A stretch of 64,000 nucleotides of DNA from Hemibagrus wyckioides (GCF_019097595.1 NC_080711.1:9763928-9827927), one strand, 5' to 3'; shown: positions 1-12,386, counted from the stretch's first letter. The notes: a model not told the origin generated them from the sequence alone. Numbers and translations: made by a program.

Positions 1-1312
1 ACCTGACCTGCTAACTCTAGGGATCTAGTATTTAAAGCTTTATTTTTCTCTCATGTTGTGCACCACGCATGCACTAACCATGCTTTCAAATTACCAGCAG
101 TCCATGTATATTTGGATTTCCACAGCATGTAATAGCAGAAATGTAGGACACCTGTACCACAGAAAAAAAGAAAAAAAAATTAATTGAATATAAAATTATA
201 GATGCATAATAGACTTGCATTGGCTTATGAGAGATTCTCACCCCTGTTAATGTCATGGGGCACTGATGTATGAAAGTAGATCACAACAGTGGCTAATGCG
301 GCATATAATGAAGAAACGCTTTGGTCTGTTGAAAGTGGGTCTCTGAGAAAATAACATTGTTTTAATATTATTAATATTAAAATTACTGAGATGGTGTAAT
401 TCTTAAGAACCGTTTGCATTTAATTTGCAGCCAGGATCAAAAAAAATCAAGCCTGTTACAAAGCCAACTAATTTCTGACTACGTTTTAGAAGTCAATGTG
501 AAACATTTTCCAGTTGGTTCCCAGTGGTAATTATATCTTCTCCCTTATGATATGAATCTGGCATTATGACCAACAGCACAGCAGTACTGTCATATAGTGA
601 ACCTTTTTTAAATGTATGACATGTGCAGGTGTGTGCTGATACTGTGTGTGGTTGTGTGATGGAGTGGGTGAGCAGGAAGAATGAGGTCTACGGCGTCTGG
701 GTGGCTTCTGCGCCGCAGTGCTCCAATTCCTATTCACAGAAAACTCATCTGTCCTGCCATGCTTCTCCTCATGAAGGTCATCCTGAGGTCACACAGGCAG
801 AGCGGTCATGGCAAGGTCATGAGCACACAGTGTCACAGAGGATGCCTATGCAGCAAACATGCACAGTCAAGAAAAAATAAATAAATTCACGTACACAGAG
901 AATTCTCACAGGGCTTTGCTAGTGAATCCACATCCATCTTTAGAGTTTACCTTGTAATGTCTGGCACAGTCGTAAACAAAGGAGTGTACAGGTCATTTTT
1001 TGTTCCCTAATGTACAAACATATATAAATGTAGCCTCAAAGGTACAAGCCAATTATATACATTAAATAGGTCTTGGAGGTATGCTATATTCTTTACATTC
1101 TCTCATGATTCTGTAGCTTAAAGCCCAATTTTTTGGTTTTTGGTAATTAGGAAATACTTCAAGTGAAAAATTTAAATGTATTTATTATTTTCTAGTCAAA
1201 ATGCAACCCTTTCAGTGAGCTTATTTCCACTCTGCCTTTAGCATCTTGCAAATCGAATATGTAACAAAACCAGCTACAATCTCCCTGAGTAACACTTAGA
1301 CTAGGTGCCTGT

Positions 1313-1359
1313 GTGGTGTTCGATACATACTCAATATTGTCCCAAAACTCGAACACCAC
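1313..1359. repeat. 11-bp perfect inverted repeat
   Basis: GTGGTGTTCGA (1313-1323) and its exact reverse complement (1349-1359) are separated by 25 nt. The stem is too short for a microRNA precursor. It could be a paired binding site or chance. Confidence 0.8.
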
Positions 1360-2321
1360 TGGCATCGTGGAGTGCCTCGGACTACGATTAGGTTGTCTGG
1401 ATGCTTGCTGCTCAGACCTGTCCATCACAGTGCCGTTGGGCTTCTATCTCTAAGGAGTTCAATTGATTTTAGGGAGCCCTGCAGGCCCGTGGTGCATTTT
1501 CATCAAAACTGCAAAATCAATGCTAAGCAGATTTAGACCCTCGTCACGAGTCATATTTCAGCCATCGCCCTCGCTAATGCTGACGCGTCCACTGCGGCCA
1601 TTATTACCCACCATTAGCATTACTGTCGCCGCCGTTACAAATTCAGCTGTTCCACCTCATTTACATTCACCACGCAAGGGACTGTGTGAATGTGTGCATG
1701 TGTATGTGTGTGTTGGAGCGCTGCTAAGTTTGGATAAAGGAAAACTAAAGACTGTAGCAAAGGGAGTGTTAGCGAAGCATTGATTGCTTACCCGAAGCTA
1801 AGCCGTGAAAACAGCTTTGAGTTTCATTCAAAACAATAAACCAATTATGTGATTAAATATATTTTTATGTATGTACATCATAGTTTAGAGTTATGCAAAT
1901 GCATTTCTAATGTATATTTCAATTGCTAGTTTTGTGAATAAGTATTTTGTGTGATTATTCTATAGAGAAAATTCATAGAGGGAACAAAGAGGAATGCAAT
2001 TAGCAAGCCTGGTTGTCATCTCTTGTCTTATTTAAAGACCTGTCTCATGTTTTAGTTGCTTGCATTTGCATTTCAGTGTGGAGTGGAGGAAGCACAAGCA
2101 CACTTGCAGTCTGTTTTATTATCTACTTTTACTCACTCTACTCTTCACCTGTATTTTGGCTTTATTGCCCAACATTCATTGTCTACACATGTTGCAATGC
2201 TTGTCTGTCTGTCTCTCTTCCCCTGTTACTCTCTATCTATACTAAAGAAAGTGGTGGTTGGGGTCATGACCCCAGGCTAAACTCTACTCCTGGGTTAAGC
2301 AGCAGGTTGAGTGGGAGCTGA

Positions 2322-2336
2322 TCAGCAGAGGGCACT
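2322..2336 (+). promoter_or_regulatory. CTCF-like motif
   Basis: TCAGCAGAGGGCACT matches the vertebrate CTCF core CCASYAGRKGGCRS at 13 of 14 positions by eye, in plus orientation. Binding is not shown. Confidence 0.4.
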
Positions 2337-3394
2337 GCCTCTAGGCTGTATGGCACTGTTGGCAGCATACACTGTTTAGGGCATTAGGGACATGTGATTA
2401 ACCTGATGAAGCCTCCATGGGATCTTTTCCCTCCCCTAGCACATCTCTATCTATTAGCAAGTGCACCTATACATATGCACACACATATGATTGGGTATAA
2501 TGATGGCAGTAATGATATTATGGATAATGCATTAGATATGTATTAAACATTTAACATTTACATTTATACATGTTATCTGTATGCATTTATCTGTCTATGC
2601 TCACATGTAGGCACAGTTATTAACAACGCTACATACATAACACAAGCACATTTTCTTTTTTTTTCTCTATGCTACCAATGTCAGAGGATGCATTTACGAT
2701 TTTTTTTAGAATAAGTAGATAAGTCACTCCTCTGTAAAATGAATGGCAGAGTTCAGCTCTGAAATGATTTTAATTGTAATAAATTCATAAAATAATTAGG
2801 TTATCACAGCAACGGGTTAAAACGGTACATTTGTAAACTAGTACAGTGTATGTAACAGATCTTTATTGAATTTGTTGCAAAAAGGGGTTCCCTGGGTGGG
2901 CCAGGCACTGCAGCATGTCAAAAAGCAGACATCAGTCTACTCTAATGGAAATAGAAAACCAAATCAGTATACACTTGCACTTTAAATGAAGTGTCCCTGT
3001 AATTCAATTGTAGCATGGACTCTCTCAGCCTTCTCCCTGTATTTGATCAATACATAGGCACAATACCTAGAGATCACAGGAGAGAGGATTTACAAAAATA
3101 AACTCCAGTTACCTCAAGACATGCCCAAGTCACAGATTCTCGTTTTTCTTAATTTTTGAATGAATAACTGTGAAAATGTTTAAATAAACATTTTATGGGT
3201 TTTATAGGTTATATTTAAACTAGCACTCTGTGAAAGAGTCATAAACATGATATTGCAGTGTTTACTACAAAATATAATGCATAACGTGTGAAAAATATCA
3301 CAAACATTTGTTTTGGTGTTTTGTCATTTGCATGAGAAAAAGTTTATTGCATTCAAAATCTTATATGAAGGTGAAGCGGGAACCAGAGTCACGC

Positions 3395-3629
3395 TGTGTG
3401 TGTGTGTGTGTGTGTATGTGTGGGGGTGTGTGTGTATGTGTGTCTGTGTAAGAAAAAGGAGCTCTCTACATCGTCCTGCAGATTTACAGCAGCTCCATTC
3501 ACATCAGTAACTAAGAACACAATTGCTATCTTACTCACACTGCCTCACAGCTGCACACACACTCACACACACACACACGCTTGCACAGAGCCTTGCTGAT
3601 GCTGAAGCAACTATTCAAAGAAAATTAAA

Positions 3630-3669
<40 letters not shown>

Positions 3670-3690
3670 TTTCTCTCACTCTCTCCCTTT
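3395..3690. repeat. Cluster of GT, CA and CT microsatellites
   Basis: Interrupted (TG)n at 3395-3448, (CA)n at 3553-3579, then (CT)n running directly into (CA)n at 3631-3670 with CT-rich sequence to 3690. Short open frames here only translate the dinucleotides. Confidence 0.95.
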
Positions 3691-5166
3691 ATCTGTCTAT
3701 GTATCACAGTGAATATCTTGAGGCTATAACAGAACAGAAAAAAATGAATAAAAAGGGGATCTATTGAAATTGTACAATTCTGAAGTAATTAAAAATTCAT
3801 TTCTTAAAAGTAATTAAAAAGTAATTTCTCATACTAACGGATTTTAACTCAGAAAGTTCAGACTTTCAACCAGAGGCAGTATGGTTACCAGGAATCATTC
3901 CAGATAGTAAAAATGTCGAACTTATGAGTATCAAAAGATAGATTTGATATTAATAATCAGTCTATTTCTATTCTATTCAAAAGAGCAAATGTGTTTTCCA
4001 AATTTTATTTTTTATTTCATTGTCTCAAAAGAAAAACAATGAATCACCTTGTGTTGCTTTTTCCCAGCAAATATTTGCTTTAATAATGCAGAGGTGTGCT
4101 CTTACATGCTCATCTAATTTTAGGTTCATTAACGTTAACAGAAGAAGAAATGAACATGATATTAGAGCAGCTTTCAGCATCACACTGTGCTATCAGGGAG
4201 AGGATTGTATGATTAAGTTTTGCATTGGTTTGGTTTCCGGGAAGCCATTTCTAATTGATTAAGAAATGTGCGCTCATGTTTAGTTAAAGCAGCTTCCCAT
4301 CTGTTGCATGGACAATGTCATACCTTTGCTCTGTCACAGATTTTCACAGGCTCCCTGCTGAGCTCACTTCCAAGTAAACATGCACCTAATCAAACAGTGC
4401 TGTAACCAGACCTAAAATGGCTGACCGTTTACAAGCTCAAAGACAACAACTAACCGTCAGGATGCAACGTCCCTCCCCCATGCATCCTATTGACACTGTC
4501 GTAAAAATTCCTTTCTCTTTTCACACCGTCCCCTGTATTTTTCTATCTGCGTCACATATTTACAGATTTTTGTCGCTGTTTCACATGGAGGCCAGATTGT
4601 TCAGGGAGCATGTACAAGGAATGTTAAAGTTTAAAAGCCTTTTTAAAATGTAAAATAATGTATTGTCTTGCATTTCTATTTTCTCCAGTGCAATAACGAA
4701 TTTCACATGCACATGTGAACAAACACGCAACTGAAAAAATATACGACTGCATCCTTACTGTAAATTCAGTTGCATAGGGATTACTGTCTAGTGTCTACTA
4801 TTTGGTTAGTTCACAAAAGGCTGAAGTAATGAATGAACTTGCTCTGCTCCAGTGACATTTACAAGCATGAAAGGCCTTGTGATAATTCAAAACTTTACAC
4901 CATAATAAATTTCTTTTTACTCTTCTTAAAATAATTCAGCATCCTTTATATAAACCTGTGATCTGCCATGAAGCAATAAGCTTCACACTGACATAATTTA
5001 TGGGAGTGCAATAATTTATAGGTGTGGGATCGTTTATACGAACGGTTTCTTCTTGAATGCACATTTTGAAAGGGCCTTTTGTGGAAAGCACAGTGAACAT
5101 AGCAGTGTTTAACACGAAAGCAGAACTTTTCCATGGTGAAATCAGCCTGGATGTAATTTGCACTGT
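3691..5166. other. Non-coding stretch with a conserved-looking patch
   Basis: No supported gene. Three AAGTAATT-type direct repeats lie at about 3783-3825. The interval 4020-4640 has mixed composition, no simple repeats and TAAT-type homeodomain words, which is the texture of a conserved non-coding element. The rest is ordinary AT-rich sequence. Confidence 0.6.
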
Positions 5167-5197
5167 ATGTGTGTATGTGCGTGTGTGTGTGTGTGTA
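5167..5197. repeat. (GT)n microsatellite
   Basis: Interrupted GT dinucleotide tract. Confidence 0.9.
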
Positions 5198-5439
5198 TGG
5201 AAACTCATTTGGCCTGCTCTCTGATGGAGTCAGGAGGCGAAATGACAACAGCAGAATAATTTTGCGAGGGAATCTGTGGCATAATTAGCATGCCAAGACA
5301 CAAACATTTCATCATAACAGGCTGTTTCTTCCTCATGTTGTCTCTGGGTAGCTCTCCTTGATGTGCCCATTTACACACACATGCTTTCACTTCATTCCGG
5401 ACCTGCCGGATTGCACACCCAATATTCATTGGGCTGGGC

Positions 5440-5515
5440 TTTCTGAAAACAGATTAAGCCTAGTCTTGGGATAAATGATGCTGTCAGTGGTGATTTTTCC
5501 ATTGAACAGTGGCCA
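5440..5515. mobile_element. Probable MITE fragment
   Basis: The words AGATTAAGCCTAGTCTTGGG and TTTCCATTGAACAG, in this order, resemble one half of a palindromic teleost DNA-element family that I recall. Only one half is seen. Assignment is from memory. Confidence 0.4.
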
Positions 5516-5678
5516 GTACTAAATGATGACATTCTTTGTCTTTCTTTAATCACTCTATCTCTCATTATTTCTTCCTTGGCTTCATTCGTTTTAGTCTTTT
5601 ATTCATTTCCCAAATGTGCCGTAACCACAAACATGTTCTACATGAAGCTGACTGACTACGATCTGCACTCTCACCCAC

Positions 5679-5683
<5 letters not shown>

Positions 5684-5708
<25 letters not shown>
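5684..5708. repeat. (CA)n microsatellite
   Basis: Uninterrupted CA tract of about 12 units. Confidence 0.95.
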
Positions 5709-5711
<3 letters not shown>

Positions 5712-6169
5712 TTGCAAGGTTATTTTTCCCATTAGGACTGAGCCATGTGAAGCCTGGCCAGCTCACAGCCTATTTGGTATGGTGTATTGTGCATGTGATG
5801 TTGTGAGAAGGTTGTCGTTGGCAGAAGGCTATGTTTGGCTTGGCTTGGGAAAAAGTCTGACTATGCTAAGCCAGAGGATAGGTAGGGAGGGTAACCTCCA
5901 GACCAGACCTGTTTTCCTGTCTGCCACTGCAAGGGAGACATAGGAAGTAGAGATACCTTTTTTTTTATGCATAGCAGTGCATAAAAGAGTATGCAAAGAG
6001 TAGGCTGTGTGATGGAGACTGAAGTGTGCATGACAAGGAAGGAAGGTGGTGGGATGAATTACAGCTGAGCAAGGATGACAGACAGAGGTAAAATCAGGGC
6101 AGAAGATTAAAACATAAGCCCAATGTAGATTTTTCACGTTCAAACTACCTCAGTTCAGAATAATGTAAA
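5709..6169. other. Non-coding stretch
   Basis: No gene or repeat recognised. A minus-strand open frame of 104 codons (5829-6143) has no domain and no splice context, so it is not called. Confidence 0.6.
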
Positions 6170-6440
6170 CTACCAGTTAAAGGTTTATTTTTTCTATTAG
6201 TATTTTTCAGGCAGAAGAACTCTGAAATAACACATGGAATTATGCAGTCAAAAGTAAAGTATTTATATTTTAAAAAACTATTTTATTTTTACTCATGAAA
6301 AGCAATTTATTAAAATTACAAGATTTATACAAGGACATTAACTTCACTATTTACATTTGTTCTGGGAAGAGATTTCAACCAGAACCTTTTAGTAAAATGA
6401 CTTTAAGAAAAATCGATTGTGTCCAAACCTTTGACTAGTA
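6170..6440. mobile_element. Internally deleted Tc1-like element (MITE-like)
   Basis: Both termini are readable. The left end CTACCAGTTAAAGGTTT (6170-6186) and the right end TGTGTCCAAACCTTTGACTA (6419-6438) are the inverted termini of the abundant fish Tc1 group first described in salmonids. Inside the left end, AACTCTGAAATAACACATGG (6219-6238) also matches the subterminal part of that group as I remember it. The copy is about 270 bp against about 1.6 kb for a full element, so the whole transposase gene is missing. It could only have moved using a transposase made elsewhere. Confidence 0.75.
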
Positions 6441-8531
6441 TTTACCTTCTTTAGCTTAGTTCTCTTTTTATTTGTACCGTAGTGCCATTATGTTAGAACG
6501 CTTAACTACAGTAGAACAAATCAATTTGAGTCTTGGCTCTATGATACTCAATTACAGGTTCTGTATGGATGAAACACTCGTGGCAGATACCCAAAAGCAA
6601 ATAATGATCTTGACAAAGTGAATGAGTAACAGCAAGATGCTGTGCCCATGGGGATCTGTAACACAGCCAGTGGCTTATTCCAGAGGCACAGATGTTCACA
6701 CAACCTTTCCCTCACTTTTGGTGGATAATTAAACCCCAATCACTGCACTCTCAGGTGGGACCGTGTCACTTGTGGAGAGAGTAACGTGGGTATTTGCAAT
6801 TTTGTGTTTACTGGCATGGTGCCACTCTTTGCTTGGAGTTTATCTAGTTTTAAGCCATTAAAATAGCATTTTAAATTGAAGGCAGGTGCTAATTATTATT
6901 TCACGGCTGGCACTCAAATATATCCCACATGAACCAAACTGATTTGTTTGTAGAGTGGTAAAAGAAAAACAAAGATTACACAAGAAGATATTTTTGCCTT
7001 AGGTTTATTGACTTTAGTTTGTTTGTAAGGTAACACAGAAATACCAGGCTTGGCAAAAATGCAAATTGGTTCCTGATCAGCCTCACAGGTACCATACATT
7101 CCTGCTGTTTGACATCTCAAGGGCACAAATATATGTGCTAATATTAAAGAGAAGGAGCTCTAATGCACTCTTAGTACCGTCAAAGTAGTCTCAGTAGAAC
7201 ATTGTTGGTCTCCACTGTACCATGCATAAAGCTAATCTGAGCTGAGAACGAGTTACAGAGTAACGTCAATCACTTAGTTAAGATGATGTCAAGGCTAATA
7301 GAATGCAGATGACGCGGTCCTGCACTCACACTGTACAATGGACAAAGCTTCACTTCACAAAGTGTTACGTACATTGTTCTATAGTTCTGCTTCAGTCAGG
7401 CAGGTGATAGCTGAATTCTTTAAAGAACAGAACTAATACACAGTCTATTTTTGACTTTCATATTCATATAGGAAAGGTAAAAATACACGACCTTGGCGCA
7501 GTTTGGTGTGATTACAGTTGACAAAACCAGCTCATGTCTCATCAGATTAAGTGTATTAGCTTGTACAGACTTCTTTCAGTAACACTTATTTGACAATAGG
7601 ATCAAAGTACACCTAGTTAATAGTGCTAAAGACAAGTAAGACAAAGAAAGTGAGAAGAACAATTCTTTTATCCACCTTCATGCTAATAAATAAAATATAA
7701 CTATGACTAGGAGAATATTCTATATTTAACAGTAACACAGTTTATGTCAAAAATGATTTTTTTGAAAATAATTTATTATCCTGTAACTTATTACATATTT
7801 TAGATATTACCAGCCCCACATTGATTATATATTTTACAGGAACAATTATATTACATATAGAGTAAAGGCAAATAATCTAGGTTACAATTAGTCAAATATT
7901 AAAGTCTGTCAGAGTATTTGGTGAAAATTATCACAGCCACTCGAAATGAAATGCAATGTATAGCAACGATCACCAAAACAATCATTAGTCAAGAAAAATC
8001 ATATTATTTGTGAATTATTGAATAATAAATTAATACATGGATATGCTTTCCAAGAGACTGAAATATTGAGGCTTTAAAAATTATCCATTCAATTTAAGTT
8101 TAAAAAAAAAAACAATCCATGTTTATTTCACATGTTATGATGTTTTATTATTTATCTAAACATTTAGCAGTAGAGAAAAACTTCAAAACTATGCTCGCAT
8201 TATAGTCTACTCTATATCAATATTATATTTTTAAGGTCGCAGTCCACACGCATGACAGATCACAACTTACCCGATCAAGTTCACTTTGCTTTGTTAAAAT
8301 AAGACCTCGGACCAAAAAAAAAGTGAAAAGAAAAGAAACGACACAGGAAACTCGATTCAGCGTTTACGATTTTCACTCAGCCATTATGAAGCGCATGATC
8401 TTTAGAGTAAGTGCGAACTTTTGTTTGACAGTTTCGAAAAGGATGACGGAGAAAATAAATGGTTTGGTTGGAGAATCCTGTCTCAGTGACTCTCATTCAA
8501 GTCTGTACAAATCGGAGGCTCGCGCAGACTA
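6441..8531. other. Non-coding stretch, low in simple repeats
   Basis: No supported gene. The interval 6530-6810 is less AT-rich than its surroundings and free of simple repeats, and could be a conserved non-coding element. 7130-8220 is AT-rich with nothing recognised. 8220-8530 is mixed-composition sequence next to a microsatellite. Confidence 0.6.
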
Positions 8532-8562
<31 letters not shown>

Positions 8563-8601
8563 TTTCTATGCAAAGAAGTGCACTTTCAGTGTGACACAGA
8601 C

Positions 8602-8637
<36 letters not shown>

Positions 8638-8639
8638 TC
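8532..8639. repeat. (CA)n and (TTTC)n microsatellites
   Basis: (CA)14 at 8532-8559 and a (TTTC)n tract of nine to ten units at 8602-8639. Confidence 0.95.
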
Positions 8640-8931
8640 AATACCATCTCTTTAGCAGTTAGTTTTAGGGTGATTATATTCCCATTTCCGATGTTTAGGT
8701 TACACAGACACTGATGTGTTATTTTTAAGCTATTAGACATTAATCGTTCAATCAGGGCTTTTCATATTTTTGTCTTGGTATAATCATGCCCAGTCATTTT
8801 TAATTAATATAAAAAATGTAAATAGACCTAAATATTTAAACAGCAAAAAGTGCAAAAAGCCATGTGGTCAAGTACAAACATGAAAAATTTTGTGTAGCCC
8901 TATAGGCTGACCAAACAGAGGTTACTTTTAA

Positions 8932-9010
8932 TGGGCTGCGTCCGATACCGCATAACATGCTAAATCTGCAAAATGAGTACGCATGCTGTATATAATACAC
9001 TAATATGTGG
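8932..9010. mobile_element. Possible MITE terminus
   Basis: GGGCTGCGTCCGATACCGCA (8933-8952) resembles the terminal word of palindromic fish elements that end in a GCGTCCGA-type motif. The partner terminus was not found, so this is tentative. Confidence 0.25.
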
Positions 9011-10263
9011 TTTTTGAACATGGCTTATACAACCAACAATCTAACCTGTGCAAGACTTAAAATTTTTGGAGCTGGTTTGGAATATACAAAGACTTATGCA
9101 GCTATTACACTTGCCGTGTTTTAACGAAAATATATTTCATCCATAAAGTTTTTTTCTGTGAAGTCCTTAAGCGGGTCGTAATACTGTTTCAGTAGAAAAG
9201 ATTTCCCTCTGATTTATACGCATTTAAAGATCATTCCTAAAGAGATAGCAACTGGACTTTTTAATACTCCCTTCAGTTTAATTTTTCATGATTGGGACAT
9301 GTAAGCTGTTTTGTTAGTTAACTGCATTAGGCCTATATGTGGAATCAATATTTCCGTGTTAAATAAAATTAAGCGCATAAAATCAAAATAATGGCTTGAA
9401 TGATACGCCTAATCGTTGAGGTTATTCCACTGCTAAGTGTTTTATATAGCCTAATTTGGGTTTGTCGCGACGCGGATGTAGGCTGGGTTACAGCCACTTT
9501 CCAGAACCATCATCCTGTGCAGACGGAACAAAGAGGAAGATTCATGATATATGAATGATTCCCGAATGAAACCAAATATTTGTATTTTCATATATGCTAA
9601 TCCGTCTTCACTACTACAGGGATTACATAATTAATTAGGGTTTTTTTTGCCAGATCAGTAATTATAAAAGTAAACTAATAGCTGTATTTTAATCATTTGT
9701 TTTCTCCATAGTTATTGTTCCAAAGCAGCAGTATAGACTTCATATGTGAACTATTTATAAACACGCAGGATGAAATGACTTCTTAAATTTGGAGTTTTCA
9801 TCACCTAATTTAAATATAAGATTAGCCAATAAGCCAAAAGATTTTTGCATGCAAATCACAGCTCAACATCTTACAAACTGCACGCAGAAATAATCACACA
9901 GTTTCCTCAAACTACTTATTACTTTCAAAAAGATTTGTATGGGTGGCTGAATTCAAGGACACGCAGAGTACAGGATCCATACTGAGCCAATGAATGAATT
10001 ATAAGTTGTATAATAAATTAGTACCAATTAGGCGGACTGTTTTATTATGGAGCTGTATAATTCTGTAATAAATACATATACCAGAAAACAATGCACTGTC
10101 TGAAAACGTTATCGATATACCTTTAATGTTTTAAAATGATTTTATTCTTTAAAGGAAAGAGAAGATATAATGGTAATGGATTGGCTTCTCATCCAGTGTG
10201 TATTCCCACTCAGTATTCTCTGGATAGACTCCCGACTCACCCCGAATGAATAGCTTAATAGAG

Positions 10264-10311
10264 ATGAATGAATGAATAAATGATTGAACGAATGAATGAA
10301 TGAATGAATGA
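10264..10311. repeat. Imperfect (TGAA)n tract
   Basis: About eleven tetranucleotide units with interruptions. Confidence 0.9.
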
Positions 10312-10507
10312 GATGCTGTTATTATTGACTGAATCTTTGTTTATATAGGAAAGCAATTAATGACATTAAAAGGACCGAATTTATACTATTAACGGAAATA
10401 TCATACTACAGGCTATTGATTAATTAAAAAAAATGAACATACTTATGCCTCTCTCTATATATACATATACGCCCTGACATATACGGTGTCACGGCGTAAG
10501 ATGTTAT

Positions 10508-10561
10508 TCACGTGATCACATATTACACAAAAAATGCCTTGTGATAAACATGATCACGTGA
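10508..10561. promoter_or_regulatory. Inverted repeat carrying two CACGTG E-boxes
   Basis: TCACGTGATCA (10508-10518) and its exact reverse complement (10551-10561) flank 32 nt. Each arm holds a palindromic E-box CACGTG overlapping a TGATCA palindrome. CACGTG is the core for USF, MITF/TFE and MYC-type bHLH proteins. Function is inferred only from the motif. Confidence 0.55.
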
Positions 10562-10747
10562 TTACACGCGTATTCGTTTTTTTTTTTTTGGAGCACTGTA
10601 GCAAAAGTTGGAATATTAATTGATACAATTAAATCGATTTGCGTAGATTAGATTTTTCCCACACCACTGACTTTTGCTGTCTGCAAAGAAAGTGGCGTGG
10701 CGTTGAACAGCTTATATATTTTGAAAGCGAGAGTGTTTCGAGTGTTT

Positions 10748-10796
10748 TTGAGCTGTGCGTTAGCTTAAAAACGTACAGCTCAGCCTACAGTGTAGG
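10748..10796. other. Two adjacent hairpin-capable segments
   Basis: 10748-10761 pairs with 10770-10783 (14 pairs, two of them G-T) around an 8-nt loop. Directly after it, CCTACA/TGTAGG pair around one base (10784-10796). The stems are too short for a canonical microRNA precursor. Confidence 0.5.
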
Positions 10797-11188
10797 TCTA
10801 ATGTAAAAAAGGGAGACTTATTTATAACTACGCCAATCATCTAGGAAGATACACGTGGCGAATGTCGGAAACTATAAATCTCCGTCTCGTCTGGGTGATA
10901 ATTATGGGACATTAGAAAGAGGAATGCAGAGAGGCCTTCTACAGCTGATCAACTCACATAACAGATTCCTGTGGGCTCAAGCAAAGCTGAAATATTTATG
11001 GCCACACAATGACCTCAGCGTATTCTGGGTGCTCATCAGCTTTATCCAGACAATTGGCAAAAGACATGGGAACTAAAGCTGTTTATGAACAAATGAAATT
11101 TTTTACTAAACACTTTATCATGTAGGTATTGACTAATCTCAGTAAATACTTCACTACATTGTAAATGAAGCAGGATTTTCAAAAACAA

Positions 11189-11202
11189 ACAGCAGGTGGC
11201 GC
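11189..11202 (+). promoter_or_regulatory. CTCF-like motif
   Basis: ACAGCAGGTGGCGC matches the CTCF core at 13 of 14 positions, in plus orientation. It is one of the two best matches in the window. Confidence 0.5.
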
Positions 11203-12384
11203 AAAGCAACCCACATCCCGTATATTCTCTGGCCTGAGCTCTGGTTCATACAGAGAGAAATTAAAATGCGTCAGAAGAAAAGAAACATGGCTCAAACTTA
11301 AAACTTGAATGGCTCAGGTTTGAAGAATTGTGAGCTGTACGCATTCAGGATCAATTAATTTTACCAGTTAGAAATCAAAGACGAAAAAAGATATTTAAGA
11401 TATTTAAATTGTCTTTATAACCGTAAATACTCTAATTACTTTAATATATATTTCTGTATACGATTATGCAACGATAAAATAAAGAATGTCCATAAGAACT
11501 TAAATGCTGAATATAGTAGTCTCTATGTTAAATCTATTTTTAGTTTTGATTTTTATATATAAGAATGGATCATTTCACTCATTGCGTAATGTAAATAGAC
11601 TACGTGTTATTTTATATTATTTGGATTTATGAGTAATGCATCATTTTGTTCCTGTTTTGTGTTATATTCAGTTCTTGTATCAGTTCGCTCATAATAGAAA
11701 AATATTGACAGCCTCCACGTGCGCTTCTTTAATGACTTTCTGTTCTCAGTATAAAATGCCGTTATAATATCCTTTTCTATTTTATAGTAAACAGATTTTT
11801 AGCAAAAAAAAAAAAAAAGAATATTTAAGGGTTAAAAAAACTACACATGAGGGCTGAGTTTAAAAATATCTTGTTCAGGGTTTTTTGTCCCCCTTAAATT
11901 CTTCGAAAATGCTTGGATGTATAATAAATGAATATTTATATGCTGTTTAGAAATTTATTCTAACCAAATCTAGTAAGCTATGAAATAGTTTTTAAACTAT
12001 ATAATTATTATAAATACTGTGAATCGACCAAACAGTCGACCTCGACAGATGTGGTCGGAAGACAGTTTCGTAATTAAGATAACTCTAAAGACTTATCTAA
12101 TTGAAAATATTTTGGCAAACTCATTCTTCATAAGTCATTCTTGATATTAGGATTTTTTTTTAATTTGGCAGTCTACACATTTCGACAGGTATAATTTTTC
12201 TAAATCTTAAAAGAAATATATTATTTATATTTTTATTTCACTATATTTATTTTACGTTTTTAGTACCATATATGTCATAAAATAGTTGTTCGATGTGTCG
12301 CATTATAAATTTATATCTATCTATTAAGTACATTTCCGTAGAGCCGCGTACTTAACTGATGCTGCCATTAAAGAGCGGAAATGG

Positions 12385-12386
<2 letters not shown>

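Larger units (their letters stand above)
1..3394. other. Non-coding stretch, no supported gene
   Basis: AT-rich sequence with no frame that looks coding. Three things stand out. An 11-bp perfect inverted repeat lies at 1313-1359. A GC- and CpG-richer patch at about 1480-1690 carries a split GCTAATG/CATTAGC pair (1573-1579, 1612-1618) and looks like a conserved non-coding element. A CTCF-like motif lies at 2322-2336. A POU octamer ATGCAAAT is at 1893-1900. CCTGG/CCAGG arms flank a GC-rich spot at 2891-2905. Nothing else was recognised. Confidence 0.75.
8640..12386. other. Microsatellite-poor AT-rich block
   Basis: 3.7 kb with only one simple repeat (TGAA units near 10.3 kb) and no supported gene. 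Conserved-looking patches by texture are 9420-9690, which contains a TCGCGA/CpG cluster at 9464-9474, and 10600-11250. An octamer ATGCAAAT is at 9849-9856. The frame at 10855-11076 (73 codons, plus) has balanced composition but no recognisable domain and no splice context. I read it as chance openness in a non-coding element. Confidence 0.6.

Noticed and set aside
5829..6143. 104-codon minus-strand frame
   Set aside because: No domain or exon structure. It overlaps sequence next to a Tc1 MITE.
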